Notes under the pieces: model-generated
What the model was told of the DNA's origin: nothing
Databases searched by the model: none
What the model saw: the letters and a program-made list of their open reading frames with translations, nothing else
DNA from: Acanthochromis polyacanthus
Taxonomy: Eukaryota; Chordata; Actinopteri; Pomacentridae
Direction: 5' to 3'
Assembly (NCBI RefSeq): GCF_021347895.1
Contig: NC_067124.1
Location: 22,062,521 to 22,126,520 of the forward strand
Length of the DNA stretch: 64,000 nucleotides
Made by a program: the position numbers and the translations under genes
Shown: positions 49,924 through 61,900 of the stretch, piece after piece
Numbering within the stretch: the stretch's first letter is position 1
Layout: each line of letters opens with the position of its first letter

Positions 49924-52599
49924 GCTCCACCTCCCCTCCCCGACCATTGCCACCCTTCACACACACATGAAAACACACAGACACAACCATGCACGCCTGG
50001 CTTGCCAGTCAAGGAGTCCTCATAGGTGCAAGTCCCACCCCGCCCCCCAACATGCCTAGTCAATCCGGACCTGACACTGTGCAGAGGAAAGCAGGGAGGA
50101 GGGAGGGGAGGGGAGGGGGCATCCCCACACTGGACTGAGGATGCAAACGCTGCTTTAAAAACAAACAAGACAGAAACTCAGCACTATTATGCAATATTAA
50201 ACCAGCCAACTAGTTTATTTCCACCCTTATCAGGCCCCCTTTTCATTGCCCCTCCTATCTGTTCTTCCCTGTTTGTCTTCTTGTGACCTAGTGGATGTTT
50301 TTGTTTTTCTTTTTACGTTTCCTTCGGCACAGTCTTTCGTGATAGTCTATTAATCTGCTCCTTTGCCATCTCTAGTACCTCAAGTCAGTTTGAGCAGCAG
50401 CACTTTTACATTCTGTCAGTTTTACTGTAGTTTGTCGTTGATTCGCACCAATTAAACTCTAACTCTCTGGTGTTATCTAGAGGTGTTGGGTTTATTTTGG
50501 ATTCTAGTTTCATGGACCAGAGCGTCCTCCCAGTTGCCACTTTTATTTTCCCCTCTTGTTTCCACTCTTGTTCTGTCACTTTCCCCTAGTGTGTGGTATC
50601 ACCGGTTACTTGTATGGAGCTACATGTTCTTTTGAGCACACTGCCACCTGTTGGCGACGAGGTATAAATGCCCCTAAAAGTCACAGCATGTAGTTGTTGT
50701 CATGTAAGACTTCGGATCAGTTTTGATTTACTTCTCACGGTTAGCTGTCACATTTGAACCGGGGCAGTTTATATTGGCTGATATATCAATTGCTGAATTG
50801 CAGCCATCTATGGATTTTATTTAAAGTATAACACTGTTGTTTGATTCTGGTTGTTACGTTTCTTCTATATTATGTCAAACATTTTACAATTCTAACTTTT
50901 AAAAATTACTTAATCACATAAGCTTTTGTTTTTAACCTTAGTAATCGTCGTGCATTCATTTCCCTCAGTGCTTTATTTTGCATTTCCCTCTTGAGCTCGA
51001 GATGGCGGGTAAATAGAGATTATGTTGATGGTTTCCTCTAGTGCAATAATCCATTGAACGAAGGGAAGTGAATTTTAGGGGACTTAGACGACTCGAAAGT
51101 ACAGTTACATCTTTCATTTGGAAGCACGTGTCCTCGAAAGGAGTAACGTTTGCAAGACCCTTTCATGTGTTGCTCCTCTGTGAGTCGATTGATCAGCATG
51201 TTTTATGAGTTTGCCCTTGCTGTTGGGCAAAAATGGTGCAACTGCAGTTTAGGTGATTTTTCTTGTTTTTACTTGAACTGAAGGATTTTATGCGCCTCTG
51301 TGGTTTGAGAATACTTTTTGATCAGTGGGCATGACTTCAGAATTCCTGATCATCAGTTTGCTTCAAAGGCTGATTTTCTTAAGAATTAAGAATAACAAAG
51401 CTTTTCACCTGACAGCAGCAAAGCGGAGTACAAAGGCCATAAAGAGGTAGTATTCAAGTGCCTGGTGGAAGTTAAGTATATAATGGTCAAAAGCTGCTTG
51501 ACTTATTATAGGGATCCTATTTCAGCGGAGTAAAAATGATCAAAAAGCATATTCCAACGAATGGACAGCATAAGATAGTTTGAAGCAAGAAAGTTTCACC
51601 CGATGCCTCTTATTCTTCTCAACAACCGTCTACTGACTTTTCTATACATCTCATTCAAATCAACCTAAGATCAATATATTTATTGTATTTGCCTATACAG
51701 CAGTGTTAGCTGTTGGCTTTGCTTCGGAGCAGCGTTCAAGCAAAGCAGGCCAAAGTTGTCTTTTTGCTTAATATTCACCAGACGTGGATCCAGCTGCTAC
51801 AGTGTGTTTGGAACTAATGGGCCAGATTCATGGGCATGGAACCACACTTGTCATGAACTAATTCTTTCAATAACATTTTTCTTTCAATGGAAATCCTTAG
51901 TCCAAGACCAAGTGTAGCTCCTGCCCGTGTAGCTGGCCCAAAGTTGGGACTGGCTTCAGAACAGAGTCGAGGAGTCGAGTGGATGACCGACATTTGCTAC
52001 AGATGTCCAGCCGACTGTTGATGTGAATCGTGTTTCTGGATTACTGTCGTCATGTAGCTCCTCTCATCCGCTGAAGGCCTGAAGCTTGTTCGGGGGGTGT
52101 TTTTAAAAAGTTATCTGCACTAAAAGAAGCATGTGTTTCGGGACTGAACACAAGCGTGGTGCTACTCTGTCTGAAATAGAATTTGAAGCTGAACCTCTAT
52201 ATGAGACTGTGTATGGGCAGATGGGTATGGTAGGAAAAAAAAAAAACGGTTAACCTCACTCTGAAGGACAGGAGAAGGATCCACTGCTACGGTTGGTGAA
52301 GGGAGGTATAGGTTTATGATTTCATGTGGGTTAGATCAGCATGGAGAACTTGTAAATGGTACAATGGCAGACGAGGTATAATGTAGGGTCCTGCCTCTGC
52401 TGTTGCATTTGACTGCCTTTCACAGGCTAGCCTTCCAGCGTGGAAGCCAGTGGGTTTGAGCCTTCATGATTTCACTAGTATCTGAAAGCCTTTTTTAAAA
52501 AGCCAGATCGAAAGTATATTTGTACATTTTAAATTATGTAATGCACACCACTTATTTTTGCTAACAGAAAAAAAATGTAGTCTAATTATTAATCTTAGT

Positions 52600-52605
52600 A
52601 ATAAA
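52600..52605 (+). terminator. Alternative poly(A) signal AATAAA, ago3
   Basis: AATAAA within an AT-rich stretch, with T- and GT-rich sequence some 60-90 bases later. It would give a 3' UTR of about 2.7 kb. Confidence 0.35.
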
Positions 52606-54813
52606 TGTATCATGATAAGTAATGGTTAAAAAGGTATAACAAAGTTTTATTATTGCAATAGACTGTTGACTTGTTCCTGTGTCACTGTATAACGTATAGT
52701 GTATGTGTGAACAGTGGTGGGGTTGTTCAAACTAGTGATGTGTGTTTGGACTGTCATACTGTTATTGATAGGGATGTGGACTCAAACCACCTCTTGCTTT
52801 GATGTTTGGAAAAAAAACTCGCAAGATGCTGAATGCTTATTTCTCTCCTTTATTTGTAGATGTTCATACAATTGGATGTTTGTCTTTGAGGAGAAAAAAG
52901 ATTAACGTACTGTGCTCTGAAAGCCTTCGTATTAAGACATTACAACCCCATTGTGACAACGGTAGAGTAGATCGGTGGATATATTGAGCCTCTGCTCTTG
53001 AATGTTCTCGGGTTTCCTTCAACTGGTGCTGATGCCTGCTCCTTATCAAGAGGGAGAGTGAAAAGAAACGGGCAAGTGGTTTTGAAAGTCTTGGTGATTC
53101 ATTTCAAAGTCATGTGTGATCAAAGAATAACATAACAAGGGGTAGTAGTTCTCCATTCCTTTGTGTTAAAGCCTTGGGGGATTTACGTCAGATTGCAGCC
53201 TCTGCTGCTTTCCTCAGACCGGGTCTCCTTATTCGAGCCACTTTGTGTGCACACAAATACAAAGAGTTGGCCTCTGAGTAAATCTGTGGTGTGACAAAGC
53301 CTGTAATCTTATTTTTGCTCCCCCCCCCTTCACTCCCAAACATTTACTCCCCTGTGCCAGAGGACTACATTCCATGGCAGTACAATTTCTCCCAATCCCC
53401 CTGGGAGGTTTAAGAAAGGTTAGAGCTGAAGGACAAAATAGTGGGATATAGTGTGATTCATTCAAGTGTGTGTGTGTGTGTTTTAGAAGGAATGAAAGCA
53501 TTATGTGGCAGGTTATGTCGAAAGTTGAACGTGTTTGACGGGGATGGGGAGGATGATTGACTCACTATATCTCTGCTGTGTGTAATCGATGTACAGGTTG
53601 TGTGTGAACTCCACCCCTGAGGGCAGTTGAACACATGTTTACATAGCAGATGTGTTTGCCTTGCTTGCATTTGAAATGCCATCAGCTCTGCTTTGCAAAT
53701 ATTAGCTTGTAGAGAAGTAACCCAACATGAGCAAGACCATTTTGGGCCTGTGGAAGCGAACACTCGATGGGATACCAAGACAATATTTATTCGTCCAATT
53801 ATTCCTCAACAGACACCGCGGGTGAAAACTCTTGTTTGCCCTCCCCATTTCATTTCAAATTTTAGATTTGTTTCACATATAAAGGTACGCAGAGCTCGCA
53901 GCTTGATGAGGAAAAAAACATGTTACCTAAAATCTTCAAACTGTCTTGCGAAGAATTAGTTAACCCCTACAGGTCAGCGTCTCCACTTTTCAATGGAAGT
54001 GAAGGTGTAATTCCATTTTGAGTAATCGATCAATGTCCCTGATTTTGGTTGGTCTCTATTTGCAGTGGAAAGTAGCAATGACGTGAGAAACAAAAAAGTC
54101 CACAGAAAGAAAGTGCCTTTCCTCTCGATGGTGCTGTAAATTGAAAGATAAAATGTAAAATCAAAGAAATAGAATCTCCTTTTCAAAAAACACATTGCAA
54201 TGCGGGAATAGCTGCATTTTACACACACTCACTCACACACACACACACACACACTCTCTCATTGTACATGTTTGTTTTTTAGAGACGGCAATGCAAACTT
54301 GTGTTTCGTGTATTTAGACATTAAGCCTACATAGAAATAGAACATTATGCCAAGTATATGGCTGTGGTTGAGCTCTTGCTTCCTAGTGCATTTAGTGTCT
54401 TGGACCAATGGTGTTGTTGGTACAGTGGAATGTGCATTTGGGTGGGTTGGCGGGGGGTCGGGGAAGGGGTGGTTGGGGGTCATAGCTGACACTAGCGTGG
54501 TGTGACACAGCCCAGCCCACGAATGACAAACATAGCACAGCACTTTAGAGACTGCCACTCTCGCTCAGACACATAGCCAAGAGGTTTCAATCTCTGTCCC
54601 TCCAGTCCTCTTCGTCCTCTTGTCTGGGAGGAGGAGAGGATCCAAAGCCTCAGCGTAAACGAGGAATCGAAGGGATGTGTGTTACCAAACAAAGCAGTCT
54701 GTCATTAAAAGTGTGCCTCATGCTCTTGTGACTTTGTTGTTGGCTCGGTTGAGTCAGTCTGCTCTCGGGTGGCGGTATTCTCCCTGGAACTGCCACTCCA
54801 CACTTTGTTACAG

Positions 54814-55134
54814 CTAGGGCTGGGTGTCAAAACACCATTCATCTCCCAGTTTTTTGTGGGTTTTTTTGGCATCAATAAGGCGCCGCAAGTTTTTGAAGAA
54901 AAGGCAGCCCACAACTTTTTACATCAGTAGATTTTTGCACTGACGAATATGGCATTTAGTTTTTTTTTTTCACTAAGAAAAGCAAAAGAAAAAAGCCTGA
55001 ATGGCGGAAAATACTTTAATCTGTCGCGTAGTGAAGTGCGCTTTCATCCGAGTGTCATTTTACAGCAGGTACAGACATGAAACTAACAGAGCCAGTGTCA
55101 GTATTCAGACTTTTCTCACGATGCCCAGCCCTAG
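54814..55134. mobile_element. Candidate MITE (CTAGGGCTGGG ends) in ago3 3' UTR
   Basis: The left end CTAGGGCTGGGTGTCA and right end CGATGCCCAGCCCTAG are inverted copies with few mismatches, 321 bases apart. CAGGGCTGGG-type termini are frequent in fish hAT-like MITEs. No clear target duplication is seen. Confidence 0.5.
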
Positions 55135-55689
55135 TAGCAGCCCATGGCATTCTTTCATCCTAGTGCAATGCCCTGCCATGTGTCTTGTCCCTGATGGAGG
55201 GAATGTGTGCCCAGCAGTATCCTTGTTGTGAGCCGGTAGGGTGTTGACTGAGAACCGAGGACGGTCTGTAGTTCTGTGGGTACCTTTTCAGTCCAGGGGG
55301 TGAAATCTTTCTATTACAAGAAATCTCAAAAAACACTGCACCTCACTTACCTTGGTATGCTGCATATGTTATACTACATGAAAGAAAACTGCAGATTGCT
55401 TTTATTATGACATATAATGCTTGAGTAATGCCTGATTGCGATATTCTTATACAGTAACTATTTTAGAGTCAAAATAAGTATAACTGTAAAAAATATTCTG
55501 TTTTGTCTTAACACTTATCCGACTTTGAAAAGTTGTTCTTGAGCCGACTTTTATTTTGTTGTCCTATTTAAATGTGTTGTTCTTTGAATATATATATGAA
55601 ATATATATATGCGGAATATTTTATGGTGTATTTATTGAGAGTGCGTTTAAAGCGGCTGGAGTCTCCGCATCATTTTTGCAGCATGGTGG

Positions 55690-55870
55690 GGGCGGAGCCA
55701 GGAGGAAGAGGCCTTTTTTAGCCCCTCCCCCTCCATGTTGACGCCTTATCCTCCTAGACACGCAAGCACAACAATATGGAGGGGGGTGCGAGGTGGAGGA
55801 AAGAGGGGAGGCGGACTTGACTTGTGGCAGAGCGCGGTGTGTCGGGCGCTGGTTAATATCCACAGGTCGA
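55690..55870. other. GC-rich inverted segment with an Sp1-like site
   Basis: An abrupt GC- and CpG-richer island inside an AT-rich region. GGGGGCGGAGCC near 55688 resembles an Sp1 box. CCCCTCCCCCTCCATGTTG (about 55722-55740) is nearly complementary to CAACAATATGGAGGGGGG (about 55769-55786). Open frames here have no family match. Confidence 0.4.
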
Positions 55871-57527
55871 CTCTCCCTCCTCCTTTCCTTGATATTCTTT
55901 AGCCTCCACTCTTCTTTTAAAACCTGAGAAGGCCAAACGCCAACCCCCACATGTTGCAGCTCATCTCTGACGAAGGGAACCATTTCTGAACCACACTGAC
56001 TTGAGTGTCGAATAGCTGACTTTTCATCCCAAGCTGCTAATTGGTACGTTAGCCATGTAAATTCCCCGAGCCAGTAAAGGGCAAGTGGAAGAGTGTAGAA
56101 TATAACATTTTTGAAAGTGAAAAAAAAAACACGGCAGGGGAAAGAAGAAAAGACGTTGGAAAGGCAAAATTCTTTGGATTATGGTGAAAAATTTTAGTGT
56201 GTAGGCGTTGCTTCCTTCTTCTAATTGTCTCCTGTCAAGTTTTTTTTTTTTTTCTTCTTGTGCCAGAGTATTTTACAGCAGGAACAGGTCTCATTCCATA
56301 AGAAAAGACATGCCTCAGCCTTAAGTGCGTTCTTAAATAGTTGTCAGAAATCTATGTGACTTTGCAATGCCTGTGTTGGGCGGCCTACCAAGAAAACTAG
56401 CCTACGTACTTGATCTGCCTGATTCCCCAACCGGCATCCTCATCTCTTCTCACTTCCCATGTAAACCACTAACAGAACTTAGTGAACTCTGACGTACGAA
56501 ACGAAGTGTAAGTTTTTGAGAATTGCTCCATCTCATTTGTACTGATGTCAGAACAGAAACCAGGTCAGGGTCAAATGGTATCTGGAAAGAATTCTTGGCA
56601 TTTGTTTGAACCCGATGAGCAGTGCCTACTGCCTCAGGACAATGCAGATATCTTCTTAGAAATTGTGAATATGCTAATTTGACTTTTACACACTTGCCTG
56701 TGTTTTGTGTAAATTGGTTATCATCGTATTGTCGTTGATGGCGTATCCAAAGAACAGTATTTTCAGATACTTTTTGACCCAGGCCTGACTAGAACCAGGA
56801 GGTTCCCCAGCGTGCTGGATTTCAGAGACCTGTGCCTGTATAATGAACCAAGGATGAACTGTGTTGTGATGAACTGTTGTTTTTTTTTTTTCTTTTTTTA
56901 AAATTTCTGTTGGTTGTCCCTCACCCCATCAGAGGATCAGAGACATGGACCTTTTGAGTGTTGTCAATCCTGTTCCAAAGCTAGTAGACCCTCTGTCCTT
57001 TAAACTGAATCATTTTTTGGTTTCATACATGTTTACTGTAACGTTTACTCCCACGGCTATCAGATGTTTAACCTGTTTTCATGTCATTTGCATTCCAAAC
57101 GACCTCAAACCAAATATTGCAGAAGAGATTAGGCTCCTGATGCCGGTTCATGTATACACATAATGGTTTTGAAGACAGATATTTGACAGCGGCCAAGGAT
57201 TTGAAAACACTTCATTGTACTCTGTTCAAATAATCGTATTGTCAATGTAGCATCACTCCTGTGTCAGTCTTATTTCAATCTGAAGATCTTGGACTCTGAT
57301 ACCTCTGAGTGAGGCACCAGCAAACAGATGTATACATTGAACAGTGAACCTTCACCACCAGATGATCCATGTCTCAGTCTCTGTGTTTTGCAAAGGCTCT
57401 GTTGTACCAACAGCTCTATTCCTTTCAGTTTTAAATGTCTCTTTCTTTTGTAACTCTCTCTTATAGGTTTTTGGCCCTTTAGTGTTGCTTTGCTTCAGTT
57501 TGAAGTGCATCTTTGACTAATACTTGC

Positions 57528-57533
57528 AATAAA
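57528..57533 (+). terminator. Distal poly(A) signal AATAAA, ago3
   Basis: AATAAA followed by TGCTTTGCTTTATC and then a GTTGTCTCAGTGTTTG stretch, a typical downstream GT-rich element. It is the last such signal before the Tc1 copy. Confidence 0.6.
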
Positions 57534-57651
57534 ATGCTTTGCTTTATCGGAGTTGTCTCAGTGTTTGAAGTACAATATTTGGTGTAAAAAAAAAAGATGA
57601 AAAAAGTTGCAAGAAATATTTCATGTTATGCAACCAAATAGTACCACCACA

Positions 57652-58718
57652 TACACTGTATTGCCAAAAGTATTCGCTCGCCCATCCAAATAATCAGAAT
57701 CAGGTGTTCCAATCACTTCCATGGCCACAGGTGTATAAAACCAAGCACCTGGGCATGCAAACTGCTTTTACAAACATTTGTGAAAGAATGGGTCGCTCTC
57801 AGGAGCTCAGTGAATTCCAGCGTGGAACTGTGATAGGATGCCACCTGTGCAACAAATCCAGTCGTGACATTTCCTCCCTCCTAAATATTCCACAGTCAGC
57901 TGTATTATAAGAAAGTGGAAGTGTGTGGGAACGACAGCAGCTCAGCCACCAAGTGGCAGGCCACGTAAACTGACGGAGCGGAGTCATCGGATGTTGATGT
58001 ACATGGTGCCAAGAGGTCGCCAACTTTCTGCAGATCAGTCGCTACAGACCTTCAAACTTCATGTGACCTTCAGATTAGCTCAAGAACAGCGCGCAGAGAG
58101 CTTCATGGAATGGGTTTCCATGGCCGAGCAGCTGCCTCCAAGCCATACATCACCAAGTGCAATGCAAAGCGTGGGATGCAGTGGTGCAAAAGCACGCCGC
58201 CACTGGACTCTAGACCAGTGGAGACACCTTCTCTGGAGTGACCAATCACGCTGCTCCATCTGGCAATCTGATGGACCAGTCTTAGTTTGTCGCTCTGAAT
58301 GCTTCAGCACACCAAGACATTTTGGACAATTCCATGCTCCCAACTTTGTGGGAACAGTTTGGAGCTGGCCCCTTCCTCTTCCAACATGACTGTGCACCAG
58401 CACACAAAGCACGGTCCATAAAGACATGGATGGCAGAGTCTGGTGTGGATGAACTTGACTGGCCTGCGCAGAGTACTGACCTCAAGCCGATAGAACACCT
58501 TTGGGATGAATTAGAGCAGAGACTGAGAGCCAGGCCTTCTCGTCCAACATCAGTGTGTGACCTCACAAATGCGCTTCTGGAAGAATGGTCAAAAATTCCC
58601 ATAAACACACTCCTAAACCTTGTGGACAGCCTTCCCAGAAGAGTTGAAGCTGTTTTAAGCTGCAAAGGGTGGAGCGACGTCATATTGAACCCTATGGATT
58701 AGGAACGGGATGTCATTC
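57652..58718 (+). pseudogene. Tc1-like transposon, decayed transposase, right end lost
   Basis: The left end TACACTGTATTGCCAAAAGT follows the usual fish Tc1 terminus. A transposase frame opens at 57789 with MGRSQELSEFQRGTVIGC and the paired DNA-binding region (SSRDISSLLNIPQSAV). After frameshifts there are blocks of the catalytic region (58200-58270), then an internal deletion around 58290-58320, which removes part of the DDE domain. The C-terminal part is clear (FLFQHDCAPAHKA, LKPIEHLWDEL, ending at TAG 58700). The matching right terminal repeat is missing. Dead copy. Confidence 0.92.
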
Positions 58719-58744
58719 CCCCCTTTCTGGGTGTTTTTATTTAG

Positions 58745-58935
58745 TTGGTTTCTTTTTAAAGCTGGGTAGTGAAGGCTCATCACTCAGGGCTGTTCATCTA
58801 AAGGTCTGGGATTGAAACTCAGGTATCACCAAGCTGCTGAGCACTAACCCTTTCTGCTTTGTGGGCACAATAGCAACTAACTGGGATATGCAAAAAGACT
58901 ACTTCCCTTGCGGGATCAATAAAATAAATCATCAC
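58745..58935 (+). mobile_element. Possible tRNA-derived SINE with LINE-type tail
   Basis: GGTCTGGGATTGAAACTC (about 58803-58820) resembles a tRNA-type B box. The right end CTTCCCTTGCGGGATCAATA followed by AAATAAATC is a LINE-style tail frequent in fish SINEs. The left boundary is uncertain; the element abuts the Tc1 copy. Confidence 0.4.
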
Positions 58936-61900
58936 TTCAATTTATTTTAGACTAGTACAGATTGTACTCTTACTTTATTGTTTTAATCTGCACCACGGCA
59001 GGTGTGTCAGGTTGTGCACTCAAGATAAAGGCTACTAATAAAAATGTTTATCGAGGGCAATTCAGTGTGTTTGCATGCAAAATCTTGCTGTCTGTTAGCA
59101 CTAATGCAAGTCATAAAAATGTAATATTGGACACATTCAACTAGAAGAATTTTTTAAAAGCAACATTAATTCAGTTCTTAGTACATGATCATCTGTACTG
59201 TTTTTTTTTATTTTTTAAAAACTTAATCTATCCATTAGATTGACATAAAATAAATGTTACCCTCAAGGTGGCACTAGACACAAAGGCAGTGGATCCACAG
59301 AAGTCAGCAATATCTGTGCAATTGTTTTTCGAACTGAATCAACATTGCCATTCCTAGATCTTCACTACAAAATCTGAATAAATATGCCAGATTGTCATAC
59401 CATGCATGTTATAACTGAACTGTAAAATACATAAAAAAAACCTGCACTTCTACCTGACATTTTTACCTTTGAAGTAATAACCAGAAAAGTACAAGACCAA
59501 AATATTAAAGCTCTGAAAGACTATTATTTCTCTACTAAATCTTGAATTATTGAACAGAAATGAACATGAGGAAACTACTGAAGAATTAAAAGAATAGAGA
59601 TATGAATGTCGATACTAAATAAAGATATCTAACATTTTTTTATTGTAAGTTATTCATTTGATGCCATTCTGTAAAGAGAGCAAAATTCCTACTTTGCATA
59701 TATTATATTAAAAGCTAATTTCACTGCACACTCCGGCATCTAAGCACACACACAGCATCCAAAATTGAATAAAAAAAAAACACACATCCAAGCAGGCAGC
59801 CAGTGAGTAATCATTAAATCTTTATCAGCCACAAGCAAACCAACACACTCTGCCCTGCAGCGCTGTTCCCTCTAAAGAAATCAAGTGTTCACAGGTGAGC
59901 TGTCGGAGGTAAAGGTGAGCAGGGCCTTCCATTAAAGCAGCAGGAACAGGAGGGACTGCTGTCAGGCTTATCACACGCTGCACAGCCGTGGTAATGCAGG
60001 TGTTTTCGCTTATTTTTCCTGATTAGTGTGCGCTGATGTGTACAAACAGTCATTGATCTGCATGTACTTCCCTCCCCCCCTAAAGCAAATTGTGTCTATA
60101 CTGTAATTGTTAGAACATGAAGTTTGATCTCATATTCCCAACATGGCAAACCTGAGCAGGGGTTTTATTAGCCGCAGTAAGTGAAAACACCTGTACGGGT
60201 GTCGGGATTGAAACCCTCACTGTGTGGTTTACATTTAGAACAGGTTTTATGAGCAGCCTGTCAGTTATATCTGGGAAGAAAGGGCTCAAGTGGGGGATTT
60301 TTAAAAGTGTAATGAGGCTCCACTGTATAATCATGATGCCCGAGAAGATCATAAAAAGCAGCATCTAGCCCTCATTTCACAGCAAGCTTTGCACCAAGAT
60401 GGAGGAGTATTATGCCGATTCTGAAATCTACCTTTCACATTTAATGACATTTTATCCTTTTTATTTTTACTCAGCAGTGTATTGCTTTTCACACAGACCC
60501 AGTGCAGCCTCAGACCTCAGTAACTGCACTAAGCAGCTTGTTTGCATTAGCTGAGATTTTCCTAATTCAAAGTAAATATTTTTGTGCGATATTTGTTCTC
60601 CACTTAGGATTGAGATTTCCAGTGTTTTGCACTTTGTTCCAATTCCTTATCAACTAAAGTTGGAATTATGAGTCAGTCAATTAATTAGTTAAATCACAGA
60701 CAAATAAAAGCAACTATTGTCATAATCGATTCATTGTTTTAATCATTTCTATTTTTAATATTGCATTGTGCTGTTTTTAAATCTTATATCCTTGTAGACT
60801 GAAGACTTTTGGTTTTGGATTAGATTATTTTGGGCACAACAGACTGAATGGAAGATCAGTTTGGGCTCTGGGATACTATGCTACAAAACGTACCTCATTT
60901 ATTCTATGATTCTGTAGATAAGCCAAGACAAAATGCATCAATTAATCAAGAAAATATATCTTAGATTTTTAAAATAATGTAAAAATCACAGTATAGCATA
61001 GCATAGCATAATACAGTATATTAAACACAGGACGACATTCTTAAATACAAACACAATATGTCATCATCACCATCATTGTTTGGAAAGCTGGTATGCTGCA
61101 AATGAATTGCCCCTAAAGGGATAAATAAAGCTTTTTGAATCTTGAATCTTGAATCATCATCATTATTATGATGATTATTATTATTTAATTTTTAAAAAAA
61201 AGAGGAAATGGTTTGGCAATTTTGACAAAAAAAGAAGGAAAATCAAGACAAGATTAAAAATTTTTAATTATATTTTGACAGTAGCCTTCCAGAGTCTCTG
61301 TGTGTTCTATACTAAGTTCCCAAATTATATCATCAAAATAATTAAACATATATTTAAAGTGTTTAAAAATGGATTTTTTTTCCAACCTATTTTTAATGAT
61401 TACTTTCTTGTTTATAACAGTTGGCCTCCATACAGAGCTGTTCCACATACATTTATTGGTTAAAATACTAATTTCCAACAACAAAGACAAGGTGTGCTAT
61501 CTTTACCACTTATTCTCCTTTGTCAGTGTTTGCTTACTGGTTAACTGAACAGGCCGAAATGTATTTTTATAAAGCGGCTTGTTTCCTGACATTTAAAACG
61601 CCAAAATTATGCACGAAACTGGGGGCACATTAAGCTACAGCACAGCTAATGAGAGAACAATAACAGCAAAACAGCAAACGATCAGCGCTGAGCGGCAGCA
61701 TCATTAAAAACATGGTGAGATGGATGCTCCGTGAGGAACCAGATGCTCTGCAGGGTGGGACTAAACACTGATTATGTTCACATCCTAACTGTCAGTCCCT
61801 GTGCACTCAGCTACATCCAATCGGCAAAATGATGGTGTTAATTTCCGTACATCATTTAAATAAGGGAGAGCCACTGTTTAGTCAAACAGACGCCCTTCTG

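Larger units (their letters stand above)
49924..57560 (+). other. Candidate ago3 3' UTR, about 7.6 kb
   Basis: No gene is recognisable between the ago3 stop and the strong signal at 57528. Vertebrate AGO3 mRNAs are known for very long 3' UTRs. Shorter forms are possible: ATTAAA near 50453 and AATAAA at 52600. The span includes a CA tract (54232-54253), a candidate MITE (54814-55134) and a GC-rich inverted segment (about 55690-55790). The extent is inferred from signals only. Confidence 0.5.

Noticed and set aside
55621..55983. 120-codon minus-strand frame in the ago3 3' UTR region
   Set aside because: Pro/Cys-rich translation of a GC-rich inverted segment with no family resemblance.
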